A stretch of DNA of 64,000 nt from NCBI RefSeq assembly GCF_019711635.1, contig NZ_JAIGNT010000007.1:41631-105630 (forward strand), written 5' to 3'. The translations under genes were made by a program, and so were the position numbers. Positions 55,599 to 64,000 of this stretch are shown piece by piece. The notes beneath the pieces were generated by a model. That model had not been told where the DNA came from. It saw only the letters and a program-made list of their open reading frames with translations, and searched no databases. Source of the DNA: Qipengyuania huizhouensis. Lineage in GTDB: Bacteria > Pseudomonadota > Alphaproteobacteria > Sphingomonadales > Sphingomonadaceae. Every line of letters begins with the position of its first letter. Within the stretch, counting starts at the first letter, position 1.

Positions 55599-56734
55599 CA
55601 GATACGACGTCGGATGGGGGTCGCACGAGCAGGAACGACCTCGCCTATCATGACGATCCCGGAGCCAGTCCGACTTATATCGGCAACCCCAAACTGCGCT
55701 TCGAAGCCGGTCGCGCGCTGGTCTGGGGCCTCGTCCTCGGGATTCTCTGGCTGACGGTACATATCTCGCAATCCCTGCTGGTCATCTTCGGTGCGATGGT
55801 GTTCGCCTGCATGATCGACGGCGGCGCTCGCCTGATTGCCAAGGTCCTGCCCATCGGCAGAGGCCTGAGGGTCGCCATCGTCCTGCTTTTCGTGACCGCC
55901 TTCTTCGTCTGGCTGGGCTATTTCGCCGGTTCGCAGATCTCTCAGCAGGCTGCCCAGTTTCCGGCCATCGTCAACGAGCAGCTGGCAAGGGTGTTTGCCT
56001 ATCTGCAGGAACAGGGCTTCGCCATCGGGCCCGACGACATCGAACGGCTTGCCGGTAACCTAGCCAGCGGCGTAGGCACGGTCACCAAGGCGATCGGCGG
56101 TATCTTCGGAGGCGTTACCACGCTGGCGTTGATCGTCATCATCGGCATCTATTTTGCCATCGACCCCCGGATTTACGAGCGGGGTGTCGCCTGGATGGTG
56201 CCCGCCGGGCAGCGCGGCGCTTTCTACGACACGCTGAGCCACCAGGCCTATACGCTGCGCCGCCTCATGGCGGGTCGTCTCGTCGGCATGACCTTCGAAG
56301 GGTTCTTCACCTGGATCATGCTAGCCTTCGGTGGCATGCTGATCGGCATACAGCCGGTACCGATGGCGGCCTTGCTAGGTTTGCTGACCGGTCTTCTCGC
56401 CTTCATCCCGAATATCGGAGCGATCATTTCGGGCGTGCTGATGGTACTTGTGGGCTTTTCCGGCGGTGTCGACATGGGACTTTATACGATCTTCGTCTAT
56501 TTCCTCGTCCAGAATTTCGATGGATACGTCCTTGTCCCGATGATTGCCAAGAAGACTGTCGATCTCGCGCCGGGGCTGGTGCTTTCAGCACAGCTCATCT
56601 TCGGCGTTCTGTTCGGCATCCTCGGACTCGCCCTTGCCGATCCGCTTCTTGCGATGATCAAGGTCGCGCTCGAACGGCGCAGCTCGCGCCGCAAGGGCGA
56701 TGTCGAACCCGCCCAAGCACCGGAGCCCGCCTGA
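55595..56734 (+). CDS. AI-2E family transporter
   Basis: 379 residues, about seven to eight helices. Repeated family blocks: LAFIPNIGAIISGVLMVLVGF and NFDGYVLVPMIAKKTVDLAPGLVLSAQ. Members include the AI-2 exporter TqsA and Na+/H+ antiporters; substrate here unknown. Coupled to lepB by ATGA. Confidence 0.9.
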   Translation: MTDTTSDGGRTSRNDLAYHDDPGASPTYIGNPKLRFEAGRALVWGLVLGILWLTVHISQSLLVIFGAMVFACMIDGGARLIAKVLPIGRGLRVAIVLLFVTAFFVWLGYFAGSQISQQAAQFPAIVNEQLARVFAYLQEQGFAIGPDDIERLAGNLASGVGTVTKAIGGIFGGVTTLALIVIIGIYFAIDPRIYERGVAWMVPAGQRGAFYDTLSHQAYTLRRLMAGRLVGMTFEGFFTWIMLAFGGMLIGIQPVPMAALLGLLTGLLAFIPNIGAIISGVLMVLVGFSGGVDMGLYTIFVYFLVQNFDGYVLVPMIAKKTVDLAPGLVLSAQLIFGVLFGILGLALADPLLAMIKVALERRSSRRKGDVEPAQAPEPA

Positions 56735-56735
56735 C

Positions 56736-57974
56736 ATGGCCCGCAAGTTTCTATTCATTGTTGCTCTGATCATCGTGCTGGTGATCGGCGGGGCCATCGC
56801 CCTGTCGATCTGGTCGCGCGAAGCAACGGAAATTGCTCTCGTCCCGCGCGGTGAGTTCGTGGAGCAGGAATCGCTTGCCGCCAATGCCTATGAAGATCCC
56901 GAGATGTGGTATTCGCGCCCCGGTCTCGGCATAAACGATCCCTCACGCTACCAGCCCGCGGTCGCCCAGCCTGCGACGGACCCGGCAGACGAAGTTCCCT
57001 CACCCGACAGCCCGGCCGCGGAGCGCAGTCTCGATGCGCCCGGCAGCCTCGATACCGGACCTTCACGCCCGGGCGAAGCGGCAGATGCGGCCGAAGTGCC
57101 CGGTTTTGCAGTGTTCTTCGTGCCGCCCACGAGCTTCCTCAAGGCAGGCGGCACCGAATGGAATGCAACGCTCGACGACGCGACCACCAACAGCCGCGCG
57201 CGGACCTTCCTGCGCGGACTGGCCAGTCCGTTCAACCGCGCCGACGAGCTGTGGGCACCGAAATACCGCCAGGCGGCGGCCGGTGCGTTCCTGACCGATC
57301 GGCCCGAAGCGCAGATGGCTATCGACGCGGCCTATGCCGACGTCGCGCAAGCGTTCGACTATTTTCTCGACAGCGTGAACGCAGACAAGCCCATCGTCCT
57401 TGCCGGCCACAGTCAAGGCTCGGTCCATATCCTGCGCCTTCTGATGGAAGCGGCAAAAAAGCGGGGAATTACGGACCGCATCATTGCGGTCTATGCCATC
57501 GGCTGGCCCATCTCGATCGAACATGACCTGCCCGCCCTTCCCCTTCCGGCCTGCGCTTCGCCAGACCAGTCGGGATGCATCCTGGCCTATTCGGCCTTTA
57601 CCGATGATGGCGATGCCGATCTCATCAAGCGGCGCTATGAAGCCACCCCTGGATTCACCGGCCGTCCGCGCGGCGACGGACCGATTCTCTGTGTCAATCC
57701 GCTGACCGGAAGCACCGGCGGTCAGGCTCCTGCCTCCGCCAATCTGGGCACGCTGAAACCAAGCGAGGATCTTCGTTCGGGCGAACTCATTGCCGGTGCC
57801 ATCCCTGCCCGATGTGACGAACGCGGCCTGCTGCTGATCGGCGATCCGCCCGAACTGGGCCCCGGCGTTCTTCCTGGCGGAAACTATCACGTCTACGATA
57901 TTCCGCTCTTCTGGAAGAACCTGCAGGAAGACGTGCTCCGGCGCGTGAATGCATGGACCGACCGGGAAGCGTGA
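56736..57974 (+). CDS. DUF3089 alpha/beta hydrolase, membrane-anchored
   Basis: 412 residues. N-terminal membrane helix (about 4-25), a ~90-residue Pro/Ala/Ser-rich linker, then an alpha/beta hydrolase with nucleophile GHSQGS (224-229), preceded by FAVFFVPPTSFLKAGGTEWNA. DUF3089 enzymes are lysophospholipase-like. It is probably periplasmic. Begins one base after the AI-2E stop and ends overlapping the ruvX start (GTGA). Confidence 0.88.
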   Translation: MARKFLFIVALIIVLVIGGAIALSIWSREATEIALVPRGEFVEQESLAANAYEDPEMWYSRPGLGINDPSRYQPAVAQPATDPADEVPSPDSPAAERSLDAPGSLDTGPSRPGEAADAAEVPGFAVFFVPPTSFLKAGGTEWNATLDDATTNSRARTFLRGLASPFNRADELWAPKYRQAAAGAFLTDRPEAQMAIDAAYADVAQAFDYFLDSVNADKPIVLAGHSQGSVHILRLLMEAAKKRGITDRIIAVYAIGWPISIEHDLPALPLPACASPDQSGCILAYSAFTDDGDADLIKRRYEATPGFTGRPRGDGPILCVNPLTGSTGGQAPASANLGTLKPSEDLRSGELIAGAIPARCDERGLLLIGDPPELGPGVLPGGNYHVYDIPLFWKNLQEDVLRRVNAWTDREA

Positions 57975-58441
57975 TCACCGACAGTGCGCTGGAATATGGC
58001 GATGCCCTTCCTGAAGGTGGGGCGCTGCTGGGACTCGACCTTGGCACCAAGACAATCGGGATCGCCACCTGCGATGCGGGTTGGCGCTATGCCACCGCTG
58101 GCAAGACCATTCCTCGCAGCAAGTTCACGAAGGATTGCGGCAAGCTGCGCGAGATCGTTACCGAACGCTCCATAAAGGGTATCGTCATCGGTCTGCCGCG
58201 CAATATGGACGGCAGCGAGGGGCCCCGCGCGCAGGCAAGCCGTGCCTATGCGAGAAACTTATCCCAAGCGCTTGAACTTCCGATACTTCTATGGGACGAA
58301 CGCTGGTCCACTTCGAGCGCCGAAGGCGCCATGATCGGCCAGGACATGAGCCGTGCAAAGCGGGCGGAGAAGATCGACAGCCATGCCGCTGCGGTCATCC
58401 TGCAAGGTGCGATAGACGCGCTGGCAGGAGGAGGAATTTGA
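57971..58441 (+). CDS. ruvX: Putative pre-16S rRNA nuclease / resolvase YqgF (RuvX)
   Basis: 156 residues, RNase H-like fold: LLGLDLGTKTIGIA with the first Asp, KGIVIGLPRNMDGSEG, LWDERWSTSSAE and DSHAAAVILQ. YqgF processes the 5' end of 16S rRNA in E. coli. The start is GTG at 57971, in the overlapping stop of the hydrolase gene. It ends in TGATG overlapping the next gene. Confidence 0.92.
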   Translation: MITDSALEYGDALPEGGALLGLDLGTKTIGIATCDAGWRYATAGKTIPRSKFTKDCGKLREIVTERSIKGIVIGLPRNMDGSEGPRAQASRAYARNLSQALELPILLWDERWSTSSAEGAMIGQDMSRAKRAEKIDSHAAAVILQGAIDALAGGGI

Positions 58442-58593
58442 TGGGGAAGGGTCGCACAATGATGGATTTCGACGAAAGGCTGGATGCGCTGTCCGGCCGC
58501 AGGCGCAGCGGAGTGGTCAATGCAATCGGAAGGCTGGTTGGAATTGCCCTCGTCGGACTGCTCTTTATCCTGACTATCGCGATCCTGCTTTAG
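58441..58593 (+). CDS. Small single-helix membrane protein
   Basis: 50 residues: a polar head (MGKGRTMMDFDERLDALSGRRR) and one C-terminal membrane helix (about 31-50, LVGIALVGLLFILTIAILL). Start overlaps the ruvX stop by one base, so it is likely translated by coupling. Family not recognised. Confidence 0.72.
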   Translation: MGKGRTMMDFDERLDALSGRRRSGVVNAIGRLVGIALVGLLFILTIAILL

Positions 58594-58708
58594 CGCGATC
58601 CCGCGGCGTGATATCGGGCACCTTGGGCACCAATCCAAACCGGTCCCAATCCGGGCGAATTAAAAGGTTGGCTTCGGCGAGAGCTCGCGGCTATCCGCGC
58701 AATCGCAC

Positions 58709-59167
58709 ATGAGCCAGCAAGCTGCCTTCGATCCTAAAACGGCCACTCCGTTTCTTACCAGCAGGGGGCATCCCGGCTGGCTCGGCATGCGGTATTCCGA
58801 CCATGGCGACGATTGGGTCGAACTCGAACTGCCATGGCGGGAGGATTTACTGGGCGAGGAAGGCCAGCACGTGCTTGCGTCCGGCCCTATCCTCAGCCTG
58901 ATGGACATGGCGAGCGGCCTTGCGATCTGGAAAGCAATGGACCGGTTCGAGGCCATCGCCACTCTGGACCTTCGCGTCGACTATGTTCGCCCGGCCCGCG
59001 ACGGCGCGGCGGTATTCGGACGTTCGCAATGCTACCGGATCACCCGAAGTGCGGCCTTCGTCCGGGGACTCGCGCATGATGGCGATGCGGATGATCCTGT
59101 TGCCCACATCCAGGCTGTCTTCATGAAGATCGGCGGCGATCCGAAGCGGGAGCTTCCGGGTGGCTGA
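58709..59167 (+). CDS. PaaI-type (hot-dog) thioesterase, first of pair
   Basis: 152 residues of the acyl-CoA thioesterase hot-dog fold. LASGPILSLMDMASGLAIW replaces the usual HGG at the start of the catalytic helix: it has SGP...D in place of HGG...A. TLDLRVDYVRPARDGAAVFG follows. The next gene overlaps by 8 bp. Confidence 0.85.
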   Translation: MSQQAAFDPKTATPFLTSRGHPGWLGMRYSDHGDDWVELELPWREDLLGEEGQHVLASGPILSLMDMASGLAIWKAMDRFEAIATLDLRVDYVRPARDGAAVFGRSQCYRITRSAAFVRGLAHDGDADDPVAHIQAVFMKIGGDPKRELPGG

Positions 59168-59573
59168 CAACCCCGATATCGAGGCGCTGACGCCCTATGC
59201 GCGTTCTCTTGGCATCAAGCTTGCCGATTGGGAAGATGGCGTGCCGGTCCTGTGCGTGGAGTTCGTCGAAGCTGTCGAAGGACGTCCCGAACATTTCCAT
59301 GGCGGGGCCACCGGCGGATTGCTCGAAACGGCGGGCTATGCCGCCTTGCGCGCCGAACTGGCACGCATCGAACGCGAAGCCGTGCTGAAGCCGATCAACA
59401 TCACCGTTCAGTATCTCGCCGCAGGCAAATCGCAGACCAGCTTTGCCAAAGGCCGGATTACCAAGCTTGGGCGCCGCAGTGCGAATCTGACGGTAGAGGC
59501 GTGGCAGGAAGACCGTTCGCGCCCGATAGCTACAGCAGTCATGAACGTATTGATGGCCAAGACCGAGGGCTAG
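59160..59573 (+). CDS. PaaI-type thioesterase, second of pair
   Basis: 137 residues, hot-dog fold with the full FHGGATGGLLETAGYAAL helix (HGG motif), LKPINITVQYLAAGK and GRRSANLTVEAW. Here the active-site-like HGG is intact, unlike its neighbour. GTG start at 59160 overlaps the first gene by 8 bp. Its stop overlaps the convergent PBP stop by 4 bp. Confidence 0.87.
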   Translation: MADNPDIEALTPYARSLGIKLADWEDGVPVLCVEFVEAVEGRPEHFHGGATGGLLETAGYAALRAELARIEREAVLKPINITVQYLAAGKSQTSFAKGRITKLGRRSANLTVEAWQEDRSRPIATAVMNVLMAKTEG

Positions 59574-61777
59574 TTGCCCTCGATCCGCCCTTCGGTCTCG
59601 AGCTGGTCGCGGACCTCCTCGTAGCGTTCTTCTTCTTCCCGGCGTCTTTCCTCGGCCCTTCGGCGCGCGGCTTCGATCGTCTGTTCATCCACACCGATGC
59701 CCCGATCGTCGAGCCGGATGTCGATCGGGATGCCGTCGACTTCGGTACTGAAGACGGCCTCATTGTCGCGGATACGGATGCGCGAATTGCCATCGCCAAG
59801 AGGAATGTCTTCGAGATTCGGCACGTCGAGTGGTTCGACAGGACCTTCTGGATCGGGGCTGGTTGTCGGGGTGGGGCGGGATGGGGTCGTAGAAGCACCC
59901 AGAGCCTGGCTCATGAAATCGCGCCATATGCGGGCTGGTAACCCCCCTCCCGATACGCCCCTCAAGGGCGAGTTGTCATCATTACCGATCCAAACGCCGA
60001 CCACCAGATCGCCCGCATAGCCAACGAACACCGCGTCGCGATTGTCCTGCGTGGTGCCGGTCTTGCCGAAAGCGGGCATAGAAAGGCGCGCCGCAGTCCC
60101 GGTCCCGCTGTCAATCGCGGCACGCAACAAGCGGTCCATCTTTTCGCTGGTCGAGCCGGAGAATCTGGACGGCCCATCGATCATGTTCTCGAACCATCCC
60201 CGCTCGGGCGTCGGGAAAGCGCGTGGCTCGACCGGATAGGCATTGCCTGCCACCGCGGCATAAGCGGCCGTGAGTTCGAGCAGGCTCATGGTAGAAGTGC
60301 CCAGAGCCATGCTTGGATCGCCGCTCGCCAATGGAGAGGTCACGCCAAGGTCGCGCGCAGTCTCGATCACCTTTTCACTACCGACCTCGCCGAAGAGGCG
60401 AACCGCTGCGACATTGCTCGATTGAGCGAAGGCCTGTTCAAGGGTCAGGCTTTCCGAATAGCGTCCACCGGAATTCTCGGGCCGGTAACCGCCCTGCTCG
60501 ATCCTGGTATTCGCGATCCGGTCGTCCGGGCTCCACCCATCGCGCATCGCCGCGAGGTAAACGAACAGCTTGAAGGTGGACCCGGGCTGGCGTTTTGCCT
60601 GCGTCGCCCTGTTGAAAGGCGATTTCTCGTAATCCTTGCCCCCGATCATGGCGACTACCTCGCCATTGGGCCGCATCGCCACCAGCGCCACCTGTGCTTC
60701 ACCCAGCGGCGCATTCGACGTTACGCGGCGGGCGATATTCTGCAGCCGCGCATCGAGCGTAGTGGTCAGCGTCTGGCGCGAATACCCCGTTTCGGACATT
60801 TGCCGCGCTTCGGGCAGTGCCCAGTCGGCAAAATAGGTCCCCGTCGGAAGGTCGCTTTTGAGCCTTACGTCGAGCGCGGGCGAACGCATGTTGCGCGCTT
60901 CCGCCTCGGTGATGAATCCCGCCGCGACCATCGATTGCACGACCAGTTCCATGCGCCTCTCCGCCCGCTCGTAATGCCGGGTCGGCGCATAGGCGCTCGG
61001 AGCCTGCAACAGCCCGGCCAGCATGGCCGCCTGGTTTGGGAGCAGGTTTTCCGGCTTGCGGTAGAAATAATGGAGACTCGCCGCGCGCAGGCCGTAGACG
61101 TTATCGCCGAAATAGGCGTTCGACAGATAGCGTTCGAGGATTTCGTCCTTGGTCAGCCAGGCTTCCAGCCAGAAGGCTATCAGAGCTTCGCGCGCCTTGC
61201 GTGTCAGCGTGCGTTCGGGCGTCAGAAAGGTGAACTTGGCGAGTTGCTGGGTGATGGTGGAGCCGCCACCCGTCCCGGTGAAGGCCGCGCGGGCGATGCC
61301 GCGCGGGTCGACGCCCCAATGATCGTAGAACCGCCGGTCCTCGATTGCGAGAAAAGCGTCGACCACATGCGGCGGCAGCGTATCGATATCAACCGGCTCG
61401 TCCACCACCGCGCCATTGCGCGCGATCGGCGTACCGTCAGACGCGAGCAAGGTGATCTGCGGCGGCGCGATGGGTTCGAGCGACTTGTTCAGCGGCGCGG
61501 TAATCGCCAGCCAGGCCACCAGTACCATGAACAGCGCAAGCATTGCCGCCAGACCGCGAACGATCCACCAGCGCTTGCGGCGTCCGAACCAGTGTTCGCG
61601 CTGCCACCATTTCTGTCGCTTCCGCTCTTCGGCGAGCACGGCATGGTCAACTGCATCGAGTCGATCATCCCACGCATCGTCGTCGTCCCAGTCGTCGCTG
61701 AGCGAGTAATAGCCGCGATGGCCGGACATTTCCGGTTCGGGCTTCCTGCGTCGGAACATGGAGTCGATCACGCCCAT
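59570..61777 (-). CDS. Class A penicillin-binding protein (PBP1 type)
   Basis: 735 residues. A ~70-residue acidic/basic cytoplasmic part, a membrane helix (about 73-93), a glycosyltransferase domain with AIEDRRFYDHWGVD (Glu146) and GGSTITQQLAK, then a transpeptidase with SxxK STFK (400-403), SSN and KTG (FGKTGTTQDN). It polymerises and cross-links peptidoglycan. The C terminus is a long Arg/Glu-rich tail. Its gene is 50 bp downstream of cobS. Confidence 0.94.
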   Translation of the reverse strand: MGVIDSMFRRRKPEPEMSGHRGYYSLSDDWDDDDAWDDRLDAVDHAVLAEERKRQKWWQREHWFGRRKRWWIVRGLAAMLALFMVLVAWLAITAPLNKSLEPIAPPQITLLASDGTPIARNGAVVDEPVDIDTLPPHVVDAFLAIEDRRFYDHWGVDPRGIARAAFTGTGGGSTITQQLAKFTFLTPERTLTRKAREALIAFWLEAWLTKDEILERYLSNAYFGDNVYGLRAASLHYFYRKPENLLPNQAAMLAGLLQAPSAYAPTRHYERAERRMELVVQSMVAAGFITEAEARNMRSPALDVRLKSDLPTGTYFADWALPEARQMSETGYSRQTLTTTLDARLQNIARRVTSNAPLGEAQVALVAMRPNGEVVAMIGGKDYEKSPFNRATQAKRQPGSTFKLFVYLAAMRDGWSPDDRIANTRIEQGGYRPENSGGRYSESLTLEQAFAQSSNVAAVRLFGEVGSEKVIETARDLGVTSPLASGDPSMALGTSTMSLLELTAAYAAVAGNAYPVEPRAFPTPERGWFENMIDGPSRFSGSTSEKMDRLLRAAIDSGTGTAARLSMPAFGKTGTTQDNRDAVFVGYAGDLVVGVWIGNDDNSPLRGVSGGGLPARIWRDFMSQALGASTTPSRPTPTTSPDPEGPVEPLDVPNLEDIPLGDGNSRIRIRDNEAVFSTEVDGIPIDIRLDDRGIGVDEQTIEAARRRAEERRREEEERYEEVRDQLETEGRIEGN

Positions 61778-61827
61778 CGGTTTACTGTGCTACACAAATA
61801 ACACAGCCATGCATAGGCCCCGCAACC

Positions 61828-62820
61828 TTAACTCTTGCCAACCACGCTCTCGGGCAGGTCTTCGCCGAATACGCGCTGGTAATATTCGGCCACCAGCATG
61901 CGCTCTTCCTCGTCGCATTTGTTGAGAAACGACAGGCGGAAGGCGAAGCCGACATCCTTGAAGATGGCATAGTTCTGCGCCCAGGTGATTACCGTCCGCG
62001 GGCTCATCACGGTGGAGATATCGCCATTGATGAAGCCCTGACGCGACAAGTCGGCCACCTTGATCATGTCAGCGAGGATCTTGGGATCGATGTCCGGATT
62101 CTTCGCCTCGACGATCTTCTGCTCGGTCTCGGCGGGCAGGTAATTCAGTGCGGTGACGATGTTCCAGCGGTCCATCTGGCCTTGGTTGATCGCCTGCGTG
62201 CCGTGATAAAGCCCGCTCGTATCGCCGAGCCCGACGGTGTTGGCCGTCGCGAAGAGGCGGAAGTTCGGATCGGGGCGGATCACGCGGTTCTGGTCCAGCA
62301 GGGTCAGCTTGCCCTGCTGTTCGAGCACGCGCTGGATCACGAACATCACGTCCGGGCGGCCCGCGTCATATTCGTCGAACACCAGCGCAACCGGATGCTG
62401 CAGCGCCCAGGGCAGCAGGCCTTCGCGGAACTCGGTCACCTGCAATCCGTCCCTGAGGACGATCGCATCGCGCCCGACCAGGTCGATACGGCTAATATGC
62501 GCATCGAGGTTAATGCGGATGCACGGCCAGTTGAGACGCGCGGCGACCTGTTCGATATGGGTCGACTTGCCGGTACCGTGATAGCCCTGCACCATCACGC
62601 GGCGATCGTGCGCGAAGCCGGCGAGGATGGCGAGCGTGGTATCCGCATCGAAGACATAGGCTTCGTCGAGATCGGGGGTGCGCTCGTCCGGCTTCGAAAA
62701 GGCCGGGACCTTCCAGTCGATATCGATGCCGAAAGTCTCGCGCACGTCCACCTCGGTGTCGGGCGCGGGAAGCACGGTCTTGGCGGAAGGTTCGAAGCTC
62801 TTGTCGGTCATGTCATTCAT
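61828..62820 (-). CDS. cobS: Cobaltochelatase CobS subunit
   Basis: 330 residues, AAA+ ATPase with Walker [13 protein letters not shown] and Walker [16 protein letters not shown], then [21 protein letters not shown] and [15 protein letters not shown], the CobS pattern. CobN/S/T inserts cobalt in aerobic B12 synthesis. cobT, often adjacent, is not present here. ATG at 62820 (MNDMTDKSF); 62811 is possible. Confidence 0.93.
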   Translation of the reverse strand: MNDMTDKSFEPSAKTVLPAPDTEVDVRETFGIDIDWKVPAFSKPDERTPDLDEAYVFDADTTLAILAGFAHDRRVMVQGYHGTGKSTHIEQVAARLNWPCIRINLDAHISRIDLVGRDAIVLRDGLQVTEFREGLLPWALQHPVALVFDEYDAGRPDVMFVIQRVLEQQGKLTLLDQNRVIRPDPNFRLFATANTVGLGDTSGLYHGTQAINQGQMDRWNIVTALNYLPAETEQKIVEAKNPDIDPKILADMIKVADLSRQGFINGDISTVMSPRTVITWAQNYAIFKDVGFAFRLSFLNKCDEEERMLVAEYYQRVFGEDLPESVVGKS

Positions 62821-62875
62821 CGCCTCGGCGACGTAGGGATTTATCTCCGGCGCGCCAAGCCTATATTGGCTGGCG

Positions 62876-63721
62876 ATGCCGCAAACTCCCCTTTCCGAAA
62901 AGCTCCGCCTGAAGCTGGTCGAAAAGGTTCGCGGCGTGTTCAACGATGTCGAAGGCGGGGAGAAGCCCGTCCCGCCATCGGAGGAGGCACTGTTCGAAAA
63001 GGACACGCCGATCCGCATGGTCCATGCCGATATCGTGGCGATGATGGTCGGCGGCATCCGCGGGCTGCTGCTCCAGATGCTCCACCCCCACGCGCTGCAG
63101 GGCGTGCTCGATCATTCCAATTTCCGCAGCGACATGCATGGCCGGCTGCGGCGAACGGCGCGGTTCATCGCCGTGACGAGCTTCGGGCACCGGGATGACG
63201 CCAAGGCGGCAATCGAGCGGGTCAACCGCATCCACGCCGCTGTCGGGGGCACACTTCCAGACGGGAACACCTACTCCGCCACCGATCCGCGCGTGCTCGC
63301 ATGGGTCCATGTGGCCGAGGCAACCAGCTTCCTCGCCGCCTATATGCGCCATGTCCGCCCGGATATGCCGGGCGGTGAGCAAGACGAATACTATCGCCAG
63401 TTCGCGGTCATCGCCCGTGCACTGGGGGCCGATCCGGTACCGACCGACCGGCGCGAGGCGGAGGCGATCTTCCGCGAGCTGCGCGCCGACTTGCGGACCA
63501 GCCCCGAAGCGCGCGAGATCGCCGATCTCGTCCTCAGTCAGAGACCGCAGGGCGCCCCGCCCGCCGTGCAGGCCATGCTCGGCGCAGAGGCCGTAGCGCT
63601 GCTCCCGCCCTTCGCCCGCTCGATGCTGGGCCTCGAACGTCCCGGTCTCGCCGCCCTCCCCGCCCGCGCTGCGACATGGGGTATGGGCAAGACGCTGCGC
63701 TGGGCGTTTCGGCAAGGGTGA
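62876..63721 (+). CDS. MpaB-family (DUF2236) oxygenase-like protein
   Basis: 281 residues. [20 protein letters not shown] carries candidate haem ligands, then [23 protein letters not shown] and [20 protein letters not shown] match DUF2236/latex-clearing-protein-like enzymes. Predicted haem-binding oxygenase with unknown substrate. Divergent from cobS, 55 bp between starts. Confidence 0.87.
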   Translation: MPQTPLSEKLRLKLVEKVRGVFNDVEGGEKPVPPSEEALFEKDTPIRMVHADIVAMMVGGIRGLLLQMLHPHALQGVLDHSNFRSDMHGRLRRTARFIAVTSFGHRDDAKAAIERVNRIHAAVGGTLPDGNTYSATDPRVLAWVHVAEATSFLAAYMRHVRPDMPGGEQDEYYRQFAVIARALGADPVPTDRREAEAIFRELRADLRTSPEAREIADLVLSQRPQGAPPAVQAMLGAEAVALLPPFARSMLGLERPGLAALPARAATWGMGKTLRWAFRQG

Positions 63722-64000
63722 GACGCACGTTCGGCTGTGGCCGAAGTTGGAACGCCCTCCGTCGTTTTCGAGACATGGACCACATGGACCGCAGTCCAGG
63801 GGAAGAAAAAACGGTTGCGGCGTAAGGCCAGATATGAAGCTCTGCGAGCCAGTGAGAATGGTGTCGACGGCCATGGATGAAAGATGGCACTGCACATGAA
63901 GAGTAGGAAAGGAGCAAATGTCCGCTAACGACGCCTGTGTGGACGGCTCTCCGTTGGCAAGGGATAATTTGAACTGAGCTTAGCTTGTTGAGGCGCCCAT
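63722..64000. other. Intergenic end of window
   Basis: Holds copy B of the dispersed repeat (63773-63814). The remainder shows no gene, terminator or RNA. The window ends in non-coding sequence. Confidence 0.5.
63773..63814. repeat. Dispersed 42-bp repeat, copy B
   Basis: Matches copy A (14632-14673) at 37 of 42 positions by eye. The GGAC/GTCC arms are kept, and two of the five differences fall in the four-base loop between them (CACT in A, CGCA in B). It lies about 50 bp after the MpaB-like gene. Confidence 0.75.

Noticed and set aside
62821..63057. 79-codon upstream extension of cobS
   Set aside because: It overlaps the MpaB-like gene in antisense and has no conserved features; MNDMTDKSF is the natural start.

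Overview
The window is one contiguous chromosomal segment of a high-GC alphaproteobacterium. Gene content and protein style point to Sphingomonadales, most likely the Erythrobacteraceae (Erythrobacter/Qipengyuania group). Indicators are a class I lysyl-tRNA synthetase, the alphaproteobacterial type of glutamate-cysteine ligase, a CobS chelatase subunit, ribosomal protein L21 with a long Lys/Ala tail, a complete aa3-type cytochrome oxidase locus and many tightly overlapping gene starts and stops. This placement is inferred from family knowledge, not from a search. No prophage, transposase, CRISPR array, plasmid gene or rRNA was seen; the window is mostly housekeeping DNA.

Layout. 0-8 kb: a histidine-kinase-like protein with a degraded ATPase half, two tRNAs (CAT and Pro-TGG), a MATE transporter, an M28 peptidase, the ABC-F translation factor EttA, a CBS-pair protein and an FKBP isomerase. 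8-15 kb: a MASE1-PAS-GGDEF diguanylate cyclase, an Arg-rich RcnB-like secreted protein, cytochrome b561, a prolyl-4-hydroxylase-like enzyme, class I LysRS, then the longest gene-free stretch (about 850 bp). 15-24 kb: a DinG/XPD-type helicase, a SixA phosphatase, a tandem-HhH lipoprotein, MsrQ, a SoxR/VOC divergon with a sox box, TrmL, UbiA, RsmE and GshA. 24-35 kb: BamB with its TPR partner, a glycosyltransferase coupled to an alpha/beta hydrolase, SelO, an AstD-type dehydrogenase, a glycine-zipper protein, RarD, PyrC and YgfZ. 35-41 kb: a TetR/PF10118 divergon with two kinds of repeats in its control region, a GNAT enzyme, L21-L27, a lipoprotein, an FNR-like regulator, and a small membrane protein with a perfect FNR box.

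41-53 kb, minus strand: thrC, an RNA methyltransferase gene, folB, an SDR-like fragment, moaD and moaE form a tightly packed run. Beyond an ArsR/SRPBCC pair lies the cytochrome oxidase locus, read ctaC-ctaD, terminator, epoxide hydrolase, ctaB, a 39-codon membrane ORF, ctaG, ctaE, DUF983, SURF1. 53-64 kb: pyrE-pdxJ, then acpS-lepB-AI-2E transporter-DUF3089 hydrolase-ruvX-small membrane protein as a coupled plus-strand run, two tandem thioesterases, a class A penicillin-binding protein, cobS and an MpaB-like protein.

The most interesting leads are regulatory or architectural: the TetR/PF10118 control region, the FNR box beside an FNR-family regulator gene, the SDR-derived mini-protein between folB and moaD, a 42-bp repeat found at both 14.6 and 63.8 kb, and five convergent gene pairs whose coding ends overlap. 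No clearly novel multi-gene system was recognised.
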